This document shows positions 1 through 9,285 of a stretch of 42,265 bases of DNA, in pieces. The translations under genes were made by a program, and so were the position numbers. Origin of the DNA: Corallococcus sicarius (GTDB lineage Bacteria; Myxococcota; Myxococcia; Myxococcales; Myxococcaceae). The notes under the pieces are model-generated. The model was not told the DNA's origin, did not search any database, and worked only from the letters and a program-made list of their open reading frames with translations. Each line of letters opens with the position of its first letter. Position 1 is the first letter of the stretch. Location: positions 1 to 42,265 of the forward strand of contig NZ_RAWG01000052.1 of NCBI RefSeq assembly GCF_003611735.1, in the 5' to 3' direction.

Positions 1-2
1 GT

Positions 3-3000
3 GACGGACAGGTGAAGGTGCGGGGCTACCGCATCGAACTGGGCGAAGTGGAAGCGGCGCTGGCCCAGTACGCCGGAGTCCATGAAGCAGTCGTCGTGGC
101 CCGGGAAGACGGAACCGAAGGCAAGCGGCTGGTCGCGTACGTCACGGCGCAGGAGCGCACCGCACTGGAGGCCAGCGAGCTTCGAAGCCACGTGAAGCAG
201 CGGCTGCCGGAGTACATGGTGCCGCAGGCGTACGTGGTGCTGGACGCACTGCCGCTGACGCCCAACGGCAAGGTGGACCGCAAGGCCCTGCCCACCCCGG
301 ACACGGAGGGCACCGCGAGCGCTCAGTTCGTGGCACCGCGCACTGTGGCCGAGCAGAAGCTGGCGGCCATCTTCGCGGAGGTGCTGAACGTCGAACGGGT
401 CGGCCTGGACGGAGACTTCTTCGAACTGGGCGGCCACTCGCTGCTGGCAACGCAGTTGGTGTCTCGCGTGCGCGAGGCCTTCCACGTGGAGCTGCCACTG
501 AGGGACGTCTTCGAAGCGTCCACGGTGGAGAAGCTGGCACAGCAGCTGGAGCGCACGTCGGGGTCTGGCGCGACGGTGCAGGCACCTCCATTGGTTCGGG
601 CCTCGCGCGCGGGGCCTTTGCCGTTGTCGTTCTCACAGCAGCGACTGTGGTTCCTGGATCAGCTGGAGCCGGGCAGTTCCTTCTACAACGTGCCCGTGGC
701 GGTGAAGCTCACGGGGAGGCTCGACATCGGAGCGCTGCAGCGGAGCTTCGATGAGCTGGTGCGCCGGCACGAATCGCTCCGCACCACGTTCCAGAGTGAG
801 GGCGGAATGCCCGTGCAGGTCATCTCCGCCAATGCGCAGGCCCGGCTGGAGCTGGTGGAGCTTGGAGCACTGCCCGAGCCTGAGCGTGCACTGGAGGCGA
901 AGCGCCTCGCGGAGCAAGAGGCCGGGCACCCGTTCAACCTGGAGCAGGGGCCGCTGCTGAGGGCGACGCTGCTGAAGCTGGCGGAGGAAGAGCACGTGCT
1001 GGTGCTGGTGATGCACCACATCGTGTCGGACGGCTGGTCGATGGGCGTCCTCGTCCGCGAGATGGTGGCGCTGTACGAAGCCTACGCGCAGGGGCGTGCC
1101 TCGCCGCTGGCGGAGCTGCCGGTGCAGTACGCGGACTACGCGGTGTGGCAGCGCGGATGGCTGAAGGGCGAAGTGCTGGACGCCCAGCTTGCCTGGTGGA
1201 AGCAGCAGCTCCAGGGAGCCCCCAGCGCACTGGAACTGCCGACGGACAAGCCGCGCCCGGCGGTGCAGACATTCCGAGGAGACACGAGGCCGCTGCAGTG
1301 GCCGAAGGGGCTCTGGGAGTCGGTGAAGGGACTGGCGCAGCGGGAGAATGCAACGCCCTTCATGGTGTTGCTGGCGGCGTTCCAGACGGTGCTGGGCAGG
1401 TACGCGGGGCAGGACGACGTGTGCGTGGGCTCGGCGATCGCGAACCGGACGAGGGGGGAGACGGAGGGGCTGATTGGCTTCTTCGTCAACACGCTGGTGC
1501 TGAGGGCGAAGCTGACGCCGGAGCAGAGCTTCCGGCAGTTGCTGGCGCAGGTGCGGGACGTGACGCTGGGGGCGTACGCGCACCAGGAAGTGCCGTTCGA
1601 GAAGCTGGTGGAGGAGCTGCAACCTGAGCGTGACTTGAGCCGGGGGCCACTCTTCCAGGTGATGTTCGTGCTGCAGAACGCGCCGGGCGGAGCGGTGAGC
1701 CTGTCGGGGCTGAAGCTGGAGGCGGCGGAGTCGTCGGGGAAGACGGCGAAGTTCGACCTGACGCTCGGCCTGGGGGAGTCGGAAGAAGGCCTGTCAGGCG
1801 GTCTGGAGTTCAACAGCGACCTGTTTGAAGCCGAGACAATGGATCGGCTGCTGGGGCACCTGCGCGTGCTGCTGGAGGCGGCGGTTGCTGACCCTGAAAA
1901 GCGGCTGTGGGAACTGCCGCTGATGGGGCCGGAGGAGCAGCAGCGGTTGGTGAAGGAGTGGAGCGGCACGGCGGCGGAATACCCGCGTGACGCCAGCCTG
2001 CACGCCCTCTTCGAGGCACAGGTGCAGCGCACGCCGGAAGCGGTGGCGGTGGAGTACGAAGGCCAGCGACTGACGTACGCGGCGTTGAACCAGCGGGCCA
2101 ATCAGCTCGCGCACCACCTGAAGACCATGGGCGTGGGGCCCGAGGTGCGGGTGGGGCTGTGCGTGGAGCGCTCGCTGGAGTTGGTGGTGAGTGTGCTGGG
2201 CATCTTGAAGGCGGGAGGCGTGTACGTCCCGCTGGATGCCAGCTACCCCCTGGAGCGGCTGTCATGGATGAAGCGCGAGGCCGGAGTGTCACTGCTGGTC
2301 GGCCAACGGAAGCTGCTTCAGTCCGTGAGCCTCGACGAAGGTCAGCGGTTGGTGTGCGTGGACACCGAGTGGGGTTCCATTGCACGCCAGCCTGAGAGCA
2401 ACCCGAGCCCGAGCGTCGGTGGCGACCCTCTGGCCTACGTGATGTTTACGTCGGGCAGCACGGGGCAGCCCAAGGGCGTCGGTGTGCCGCACCGAGCCGT
2501 GTCGCGGTTGGTGCTGGGGACGGACTTCGCGCACTTCGGGCCGGAGGAGGTGTGGCTGCAACTGGCGCCCATCTCCTTCGATGCTTCGACGCTGGAACTC
2601 TGGGGCGCCCTGCTGCACGGGGCGAAGTTGGTGGTGTACCCATCGGGCACGCCCTCGCTGGAGGAACTGGGCCGCGCGCTGGAGGCGTCGGGCATCACGT
2701 CGCTGTGGCTGACGGCCGCACTCTTCGAGCAGATGCAGGCGAGGCAACCGCAGGCCCTGGCGAAGGTGAAGCAGGTGCTGGCCGGTGGCGACGTACTGCC
2801 CGTGGGCCGCGTGAAGGAGCGGCTTGCCTCCGGAGGTGTGCTCATCAACGGGTACGGCCCGACGGAGAACACGACGTTCTCCAGCACCTGGCGGATGGAG
2901 CGGCCCGAGGACGTGGGCACCTCCGTGTCCATCGGCCGGCCCATCCGGAACACAACGGGGTACGTGCTGGACGGGGCGATGCAGCCGGTGCCGGTGGGCG

Positions 3001-6000
3001 TGCCGGGTGAGCTGTACGTCGGAGGCGAAGGCCTGGCCGTCGGGTATGTGAACCGGCCCGAGCTGACGGCGGAGCGCTTCATCCCCAATCCCTTCGGAGA
3101 CGGAGCGCGGCTCTACCGCACGGGCGACAAGGTGCGGTGGTTGAACCACGGCACGCTGGAGTTCCTGGGTCGCACGGACACGCAGGTGAAGGTGCGGGGT
3201 TACCGCATCGAGCTGGGCGAGGTGGAAGCCGCACTCGCCCTGCACGCCGGGGTTGGCGAAGTGACGGTGGTGGCGAGAGACGAGGGTGCGGAAGGCAAGC
3301 GACTGGTGGCGTACGTCACGGCACAGGAAGGCGCGGTGCTGGAAGCCAGCGAACTCCGGAGCCACGTGAAGCAGCGACTCCCGGAGTACATGGTGCCTCA
3401 GGCCTACGTGGTTCTGCCCACGCTTCCCCTGACGCCCAACGGCAAGGTGGACCGCAAGGCCCTGCCCGCACCGGAGTCCACGGCGGAAGGCGCGCGGCGT
3501 GAATACGAAGCGCCTCGCACGCCCACGGAAGAGCTGCTGGCCGGGCTGTGGGCCACGGTTCTCCGTCACGAGAGGGTGGGGCGCCACGACGACTTCTTCG
3601 AAATGGGCGGCCACTCGCTGCTGGCGACGCAGCTCGTCTCGCGGATCCGTGAGTCCCTCCAGGTGGAGCTGCCGCTGCGCGAGCTGTTCGAATCCCCCAC
3701 GGTTGCTCGGCTGGCGCAGCGAGTGGAGGTCGCACGGGCTGCCGCGGCAGGTGTCCAGGTCCCGCCCTTGAAGCGGGCTTCACGCGACGGCGCGCTCCCC
3801 CTGTCGTTCGCCCAGCAGCGCCTGTGGTTCCTGGATCAACTGGAGCCGGGCAGCACTGTCTACAACGTGCCCTCGGCGGTGAAGCTGACCGGCACCCTGG
3901 ACGTGGCCGCGCTGGAGCGGAGCTTCGACGCGCTGGTGCGTCGGCATGAATCCCTGCGCACCACGTTCCGGATCGAGAGCGGCGCGCCCGTGCAGGTCAT
4001 CGACCCCCAGGGCCACGCACGCCTCAAGGTGGTGGACCTGCGCACGCTGCCGGAGGCCCACCGTGAAGTGGAGGCGAGGCGTCTCGCGCAGGATGCGTCG
4101 CAGCACCCGTTCAACCTGGAGCAGGGGCCGCTGCTGAGGACCTCGCTGCTCCTGCTGTCCGAGCAGGAGCACGTGCTGGTGCTGGTGATGCACCACATCA
4201 TCTCCGACGGCTGGTCCATGGGGCTGCTGGTGCACGAGCTGACGGAGCTCTACGCGGCCTTCTCCCAGGGCCAGACACCACGGCTGCCGGAGCTGCCGCT
4301 CCAGTACGCGGACCACGCGGTCTGGCAGCGCGAATGGCTCCAGGGAGAAGTCCTGGAGGCGCAGCTCGGCTACTGGAAGGAGCGGCTGGAAGGAGCACCT
4401 CGCCTGTTGGAGCTGCCCACGGACAAGCCCCGTCCCGCGGTGCAGTCGCTGGAAGGCGCCTTCGCTCCCTTCTCGCTGGGCCGAGAGCTGTCCCAGGCGG
4501 TGCATGTGCTCGGCCGCCGTGAGGGCGTCACTCCGTTCATGGTCTTGCTGGCGGCGTTCCAGGCGGTGCTGGCGCGCTACTCGGGTCAGGACGATGTGAG
4601 CATCGGCTCGCCCATCGCGGGACGTACGCGGGCGGAGACGGAGGGGCTCATCGGCTTCTTCGTCAACACGCTGGTGCTGCGGACACGGCTGGACGGCCAT
4701 CCCTCCTTCCGCGAGCTGCTCGCCCGGGTGCGCGAGGTGACGCTCGGCGCGTACGCGCACCAGGACGTGCCTTTCGAGAAGCTCGTGGAGGAGCTGCGTC
4801 CCGAGCGCAGCCTGAGCCACGCGCCTCTCTTCCAGGTGATGCTCACGTTCGACAGCACGCCCAAGGCAGTGGAGCAGGCCCGGTCCGGCCTGACGCTCCA
4901 GCCGGTGGAGGTGGAGCACCGGGTGGCCCGGTTCGACCTCACGCTCGGTTTCGTGGACGGCGAGGACGGCCTCACCGGAGGGCTGGAGTACAGCACTGCC
5001 CTGTTCGAGCCCGCGACGGTGGAGCGACTGCTGGGACACCTGAAGGCGCTGCTCGAAGGCGCCATCGCCGAGCCCGAACGCTCCGTCTTCGCGCTCCCCC
5101 TGTTGGGAGCGGCGGAGCAGCGGCGGTTGTTGGTGGAGTGGAACGACACCGGCTCCGGAGGGCCCGCGGATGCGTGCCTCCACACGCTCGTGGAGCGACA
5201 GGCTGCGATCACCCCCGACGCGGTGGCGGTGGTCTCCGGCGACGTGGCGCTGACGTACCGGGAACTCGACCAGCGGGCGAACCGGCTGGCGTGGCAGTTG
5301 CGCGGCCTCGGCGTGGGGCCCGAGGTGCGCGTGGGCCTCTGCGCGGAGCGCAATGCGGAGCTGGTGGTGGCGGTGCTCGGCATCCTCAAGGCGGGCGGCG
5401 CCTACGTGCCTCTGGACCCGGCGTACCCGCCCCAGCGGCTGGCCTTCATGCTGGAGGATGCGAAGCCTCGGGTGCTGGTGGGGCAGCGCGCGCTGTTGGA
5501 CTCGCTGCCTTCCGTGGACGTGGTCCGGGTGGTGCTCGATGAGGCGCACGGCTCCGCGGCGGAGTCCGGGCACGCGCCTGTCTCCGGCACGGCTCCGGAT
5601 CACCTGGCCTACGTGCTGTTCACGTCAGGCAGCACGGGTCGTCCCAAGGGCGTGGCGTTGGAGCACCGGAGCGCCGTGGCCTTCCTGCGCTGGACGGCGC
5701 GGGCCTTCGCCTCGGACGAGCTGGCGGGTGTCCTGGCCTCCACGTCGCTCAACTTCGACCTGTCCGTCTTCGAGCTGTTCGCACCGCTCACCCGAGGCGG
5801 CGCCGTGATCATGGCGCGCAACGCGCTCGAACTCCCGTCGCTTCCGGCGGCCCAGAGGGTGACGCTCATCAACACCGTGCCGTCCGCGATGGCGGAGCTG
5901 GTGCGCGCCAACGCCGTGCCGGATTCGGTGCGCACGGTGAACCTGGCCGGAGAGCCGCTCGCCAACTCGCTGGTGCAGGCCCTCCACGAGGCTGCCCCCG

Positions 6001-7676
6001 GCGTGGAGCGGGTGCTCAACCTCTACGGTCCCACCGAGGACACGACGTACTCGACCTGGGCGCTGGCGCCCCGAGGAGCCACGCGAGAGCCGACCGTGGG
6101 CCGGCCGCTCGACGGAACGCGCGCGTACGTGCTGGATGCGCTCGGCCAGCCCGTGCCGCAGGGTGTGGCGGGCGAGCTGTACCTGGGCGGCGCCGGCCTG
6201 GCCCGTGGCTATTTCGACCGGCCTGATTTGACGGCCGAGCGCTTCGTGCCGGATCCGTTCAGCCAGCAGCCTGGGGCACGGCTGTACCGCACGGGAGACC
6301 GCGTGCGGTGGCTGCCCGAGGGCGTGCTCCAGTACCAGGGCCGCATCGATCAGCAGGTGAAGGTGCGCGGCTTCCGCATCGAGCTGGGCGAAATCGAGGC
6401 GACCCTGCGCCGACACGCGGACGTGCGTGAGGCCGTGGTGCTCGCGCGCGAGGAGGGGATCGAGGCCCGACGCCTGGTCGCGTACGTCGTGCCCCAGCCG
6501 AAGGCGGTGCCTGATGCGGCCGACCTGCGGCGCTTCGTGAAGGAGCGACTGCCGGACTTCATGGTGCCGTCGGCCTGCGTGGTGCTGGACGCGCTGCCGC
6601 TGACGCCCAACGGCAAGGTGGACCGCAAGGCCCTCCCAGCGCCGGAGGCCCTTCGTTCGGAGCCGGAGCGGGTCCACGTGGCGCCGCGCGACGCGGTGGA
6701 GCTGCTGCTCGCCGGCATCTGGAAGGAGCTGCTGGGTACAGGCCCCATCAGCATCACGTCCGACTTCTTCGAACTGGGAGGCCACTCGCTCCTGGCGATG
6801 CGGATGATGTCGCTCATTCGCGAGCGCCTGGGTCGCACCCTGCCCGTGGTGTCGCTCTTCCAGGCGGGCACGATCGAGGAGCTGGCCGCGAGGCTGCGTC
6901 ATCAGGCCCCGGGGCACCTGTCTCCCCTGGTGCCACTGACGAGCACGGGCACGCGGCGACCCTTCTTCTGCGTCCATCCGGTCAGCGGCAACGTCCTGCC
7001 GTATCTGGAGCTGGCGCGGAGGCTCGGGCCGGATCAGCCGTTCTACGCGTTCCAGTCACCGGGCCTCGAGGGAGAGCGCGCGCCGCTGGAGACGGTGGAG
7101 GCCATGGCCGCGTGCTACGTGGAGGCGCTGCGAGCCCTCCAGCCCTCTGGCCCCTACCGGCTGGGCGGCTGGTCCCTGGGAGGCGTGGTGGCCTTCGAGA
7201 TGGCGCGCCAACTGGAGCAGCAGGGCGAGCAGGTGGAGCAGCTCGTGCTCATCGACGCCTACGCCTTCGACCAGCGCCCGTCGGAGGACGTGGGCGCGGA
7301 GTGGATCGCCGCGCGGTTCGTGGAGTTCACCGCCCGGCTCCTTGGCCTGCCCGTGCCCGAACTGGCGACGCTGGACCGCCTGCTGGAGATGGGAAGGAGC
7401 ACCGGCGTGCTGCCCCAGGGATTCGGACCCGAACAGCTCCAAGCCCTGTACCGCGTCTACGAGAGCAACCTCCGCGCACTCTGGCGCTACACACCGGGAC
7501 GCTACGCTGGCCGCGTCACCCTGCTGCGCGCGAGCGAAACGCAGGTCCCCACGGGTCCGGATGGCGGCTGGGACGCACTTGCTGACGGCGGAGTGGAGGT
7601 GCACGAAATCCCCGGCGACCATCACTCCATCCTCCGGATGTCGGCGCTCGACGAAAACCTGCGCGGGCAATCATGA
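3..7676 (+). CDS. Nonribosomal peptide synthetase, C-terminal part with thioesterase (5' partial)
   Basis: The reading frame is open to the left edge, so this is the end of a longer NRPS. Numbering from the GTG at 12, the domains are: C-terminal subdomain of an adenylation (A) domain (1-90), carrier protein (phosphopantetheine Ser143 in GGHS), condensation (about 195-630, HHIVSDG at 335-341), A (about 660-1150, FTSGSTG near 812), carrier (Ser1202), condensation (about 1255-1690, HHIISDG at 1394-1400), A (about 1715-2205, FTSGSTG near 1870), carrier (Ser2259) and type I thioesterase (about 2310-2554, GWSLGG with Ser2388, His2537). No epimerase or methyltransferase domain is visible. Aligning the A domains to GrsA by eye gives ten-residue pockets DALWLGGTFK and DLFNNALTYK, which I associate with Val-like and Ala-like substrates; this is memory, not a search. 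The chain is built on the carrier domains and released by the thioesterase as acid or macrocycle. The stop is 10 nt from the stop of the convergent deacetylase gene. Confidence 0.97.
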   Translation, partial: DGQVKVRGYRIELGEVEAALAQYAGVHEAVVVAREDGTEGKRLVAYVTAQERTALEASELRSHVKQRLPEYMVPQAYVVLDALPLTPNGKVDRKALPTPDTEGTASAQFVAPRTVAEQKLAAIFAEVLNVERVGLDGDFFELGGHSLLATQLVSRVREAFHVELPLRDVFEASTVEKLAQQLERTSGSGATVQAPPLVRASRAGPLPLSFSQQRLWFLDQLEPGSSFYNVPVAVKLTGRLDIGALQRSFDELVRRHESLRTTFQSEGGMPVQVISANAQARLELVELGALPEPERALEAKRLAEQEAGHPFNLEQGPLLRATLLKLAEEEHVLVLVMHHIVSDGWSMGVLVREMVALYEAYAQGRASPLAELPVQYADYAVWQRGWLKGEVLDAQLAWWKQQLQGAPSALELPTDKPRPAVQTFRGDTRPLQWPKGLWESVKGLAQRENATPFMVLLAAFQTVLGRYAGQDDVCVGSAIANRTRGETEGLIGFFVNTLVLRAKLTPEQSFRQLLAQVRDVTLGAYAHQEVPFEKLVEELQPERDLSRGPLFQVMFVLQNAPGGAVSLSGLKLEAAESSGKTAKFDLTLGLGESEEGLSGGLEFNSDLFEAETMDRLLGHLRVLLEAAVADPEKRLWELPLMGPEEQQRLVKEWSGTAAEYPRDASLHALFEAQVQRTPEAVAVEYEGQRLTYAALNQRANQLAHHLKTMGVGPEVRVGLCVERSLELVVSVLGILKAGGVYVPLDASYPLERLSWMKREAGVSLLVGQRKLLQSVSLDEGQRLVCVDTEWGSIARQPESNPSPSVGGDPLAYVMFTSGSTGQPKGVGVPHRAVSRLVLGTDFAHFGPEEVWLQLAPISFDASTLELWGALLHGAKLVVYPSGTPSLEELGRALEASGITSLWLTAALFEQMQARQPQALAKVKQVLAGGDVLPVGRVKERLASGGVLINGYGPTENTTFSSTWRMERPEDVGTSVSIGRPIRNTTGYVLDGAMQPVPVGVPGELYVGGEGLAVGYVNRPELTAERFIPNPFGDGARLYRTGDKVRWLNHGTLEFLGRTDTQVKVRGYRIELGEVEAALALHAGVGEVTVVARDEGAEGKRLVAYVTAQEGAVLEASELRSHVKQRLPEYMVPQAYVVLPTLPLTPNGKVDRKALPAPESTAEGARREYEAPRTPTEELLAGLWATVLRHERVGRHDDFFEMGGHSLLATQLVSRIRESLQVELPLRELFESPTVARLAQRVEVARAAAAGVQVPPLKRASRDGALPLSFAQQRLWFLDQLEPGSTVYNVPSAVKLTGTLDVAALERSFDALVRRHESLRTTFRIESGAPVQVIDPQGHARLKVVDLRTLPEAHREVEARRLAQDASQHPFNLEQGPLLRTSLLLLSEQEHVLVLVMHHIISDGWSMGLLVHELTELYAAFSQGQTPRLPELPLQYADHAVWQREWLQGEVLEAQLGYWKERLEGAPRLLELPTDKPRPAVQSLEGAFAPFSLGRELSQAVHVLGRREGVTPFMVLLAAFQAVLARYSGQDDVSIGSPIAGRTRAETEGLIGFFVNTLVLRTRLDGHPSFRELLARVREVTLGAYAHQDVPFEKLVEELRPERSLSHAPLFQVMLTFDSTPKAVEQARSGLTLQPVEVEHRVARFDLTLGFVDGEDGLTGGLEYSTALFEPATVERLLGHLKALLEGAIAEPERSVFALPLLGAAEQRRLLVEWNDTGSGGPADACLHTLVERQAAITPDAVAVVSGDVALTYRELDQRANRLAWQLRGLGVGPEVRVGLCAERNAELVVAVLGILKAGGAYVPLDPAYPPQRLAFMLEDAKPRVLVGQRALLDSLPSVDVVRVVLDEAHGSAAESGHAPVSGTAPDHLAYVLFTSGSTGRPKGVALEHRSAVAFLRWTARAFASDELAGVLASTSLNFDLSVFELFAPLTRGGAVIMARNALELPSLPAAQRVTLINTVPSAMAELVRANAVPDSVRTVNLAGEPLANSLVQALHEAAPGVERVLNLYGPTEDTTYSTWALAPRGATREPTVGRPLDGTRAYVLDALGQPVPQGVAGELYLGGAGLARGYFDRPDLTAERFVPDPFSQQPGARLYRTGDRVRWLPEGVLQYQGRIDQQVKVRGFRIELGEIEATLRRHADVREAVVLAREEGIEARRLVAYVVPQPKAVPDAADLRRFVKERLPDFMVPSACVVLDALPLTPNGKVDRKALPAPEALRSEPERVHVAPRDAVELLLAGIWKELLGTGPISITSDFFELGGHSLLAMRMMSLIRERLGRTLPVVSLFQAGTIEELAARLRHQAPGHLSPLVPLTSTGTRRPFFCVHPVSGNVLPYLELARRLGPDQPFYAFQSPGLEGERAPLETVEAMAACYVEALRALQPSGPYRLGGWSLGGVVAFEMARQLEQQGEQVEQLVLIDAYAFDQRPSEDVGAEWIAARFVEFTARLLGLPVPELATLDRLLEMGRSTGVLPQGFGPEQLQALYRVYESNLRALWRYTPGRYAGRVTLLRASETQVPTGPDGGWDALADGGVEVHEIPGDHHSILRMSALDENLRGQS

Positions 7677-7686
7677 CTTCACGGAC

Positions 7687-9039
7687 TCAAGGTGACGGGC
7701 TCGCCTCCACATCCGAGAGCGCGAAGTCATCCATGGTGAGCGTGCCGACCTGATCGATGGACAGCCCGACGCTGAGCGCCCGGGCTTCGGAGGGGGCCGC
7801 GGGCGTGGTCCACTCGGCGAAGGTGTAGCTGGTTCGCGCGGGCAGCAGGGGGCCCTGGGCCCAGTAGTCCCAGGCGCCCGCGCTGTTCCGGTAGTACGCC
7901 TTGAACCGCACCGGCGTGGTGGCCTTGTACCAGGCGGTGATCCGGTAGTGATGCCCCGCCGTCACCGGAGGCGTGCAGCTGCTGTCGTCCTGCCGGGTGA
8001 TGAGCTTCCGGTCGCCGCTGGAGATCTGCGTGATGCGCACCTGCTGGGCCCAGCTCCCTCCGTGGGCATCCGAGGTCCGCGTCCAGGTGAACGTATTGGT
8101 CCCGAAACCGCCGCGCTGCCAGCAGTCCGGCGTCCCATCCCCGTTGGCGTCCGCTTCGAGCGAGGGGTTCTTCAAGAGCTGCGAGGGCGGCCAGCTCACG
8201 GGCGGCTTCAGCACGCCGCCGATGACCGCGTCCATGGTGGCGACGGTGGTGCCCCTCGACGCGCGAGGCTGAAGCCAGTCCAGGAACGCCGACAGCGTGG
8301 CCGGCGCGGTGGAGTAGGTCTGCGGTGGGTTGCACGGCCCGCAGAGGTGGTGGAAGACGATGGGCACCCAACCGCCTCCCGCCTCCTCCGCGCGCAGGAC
8401 GTAGTTCTTCAGGTCCGTGAGCGTGGTGGTGGCCTGCACGGAGCCGTGGGTGCGGATGGCATACGCGTCTGCGGGCGGCACGGGCTCGGCGTACGGGTTG
8501 CCGCTGCCGCCGGTGGCGGTGCGCAGGCCGCCGCTCTCCCTCGCCGAGTTGTAATTGCAATCCTTCACAATCTGCCGCGTGGTCGAGTCCTTGTCGCCGA
8601 AGGGGTACGCGAACGAGGTGACGCGGAGGCCGGCGTTCAGCAGCGCGACCCGGTCGTTGCAGATCTCCCTGCGCTGCTCGTCCGCGGAGAGCTGGGTGAG
8701 ACGCGGATGGGTCAGCGTGTGACCTCCAATCTCATGGCCGGCGGCCTGGAATGCGCGCACCTGGGCGAGCGTGAGGCGGCCGGACAGTCCCATCCGGGTG
8801 CTGTGGACGTAGAAGGTGCCGCGCATGCCATGGGCCTCCAGGATGGAGGCTCCTGTCGCCTGCGTGGCCAGACCATCATCGAAGTTCAGCGAGACGACGA
8901 CGTGACCGGGCAGGAGGGCGAGGGCCGGACGCGTGGTTTCCATGGCGGAGGAGCTCCCGTGCGCGCGCAGGCGAGGGTGGGCGTCCGCACCGGGCACGCA
9001 CGGGCGACGGCGCGAAGCATCCACCCGCAAGGTGTGCAT
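7687..9039 (-). CDS. Polysaccharide deacetylase (NodB-type) with C-terminal carbohydrate-binding-like domain
   Basis: A 450-residue protein. The N-terminal half is a carbohydrate esterase family 4 / NodB domain: NFDDG carries the metal Asp (D54/D55) and GGHTLTHPRL supplies the metal His pair (H107, H111). Such enzymes remove N- or O-acetyl groups from chitin, peptidoglycan or exopolysaccharide. Residues about 295-450 start with NPSLEADANGDGTPDCW and look like a beta-sandwich carbohydrate-binding module; this is inference from pattern. The ATG at 9039 has GCGAGG about 8 nt upstream. ATG at 8943 (METTRP, residue 33) is an alternative. Odd: this enzyme type is normally exported, yet the N-terminus (MHTLRVDASRRRP) is not hydrophobic, so the 5' end may be truncated or the start misplaced. 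It shares strand with the BREX operon but is 246 nt beyond it, so linkage to defence is unlikely. Confidence 0.9.
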   Translation of the reverse strand: MHTLRVDASRRRPCVPGADAHPRLRAHGSSSAMETTRPALALLPGHVVVSLNFDDGLATQATGASILEAHGMRGTFYVHSTRMGLSGRLTLAQVRAFQAAGHEIGGHTLTHPRLTQLSADEQRREICNDRVALLNAGLRVTSFAYPFGDKDSTTRQIVKDCNYNSARESGGLRTATGGSGNPYAEPVPPADAYAIRTHGSVQATTTLTDLKNYVLRAEEAGGGWVPIVFHHLCGPCNPPQTYSTAPATLSAFLDWLQPRASRGTTVATMDAVIGGVLKPPVSWPPSQLLKNPSLEADANGDGTPDCWQRGGFGTNTFTWTRTSDAHGGSWAQQVRITQISSGDRKLITRQDDSSCTPPVTAGHHYRITAWYKATTPVRFKAYYRNSAGAWDYWAQGPLLPARTSYTFAEWTTPAAPSEARALSVGLSIDQVGTLTMDDFALSDVEASPSP

Positions 9040-9285
9040 GGCCGTGGCCTCGCGCCGGGCCGATGCCCCCAGGGACGAGGGGGCTGCTCAACGCGATGCA
9101 TTTCCCCGCTGGGTGTCCAGGGCGCAGGTCTGTTTCCGCGATGACCTCCAGGCCGTTGCCGTCGTCCATGCACACGGAGCGCTCGCGCGTGCCGCCCCCC
9201 CTTCCACGACGAGCAGCACCAAGGTGGGGGCAGGGCCGGGGGGGCCTTTTCCAGCTGGAAAGGTTTTGGGGGCGTTGGAACTCCC
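9040..9285. other. Intergenic gap between brxHI and the deacetylase gene
   Basis: These 246 nt separate the last BREX gene from the deacetylase gene, both on the minus strand. I see no convincing coding sequence; the short frames here lack a ribosome site or recognisable motif. Near the BREX end lies the palindrome at 9248-9261. A homopolymer-rich stretch (C and G runs near 9197-9245) follows. The deacetylase promoter should be here, but no clear -35/-10 or -24/-12 pair was found. Confidence 0.6.
9248..9261. terminator. Perfect 14-bp palindrome just past brxHI, possible terminator
   Basis: TTTCCAGCTGGAAA is a perfect palindrome, extendable to CC/GG on both sides with one bulged T, and lies 25 nt past the brxHI stop. 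There is no loop and no T-run on the minus strand (GGCCCC follows). It is therefore a weak intrinsic terminator candidate at best, or a protein-binding dyad. On the plus strand it is followed by TTTT. Confidence 0.3.

Noticed and set aside
633-5603. Long minus-strand frames across the NRPS gene (633-1622, 3780-5603)
   Set aside because: They are reverse shadows of condensation domains, rich in Arg, His and Gln, without motifs.
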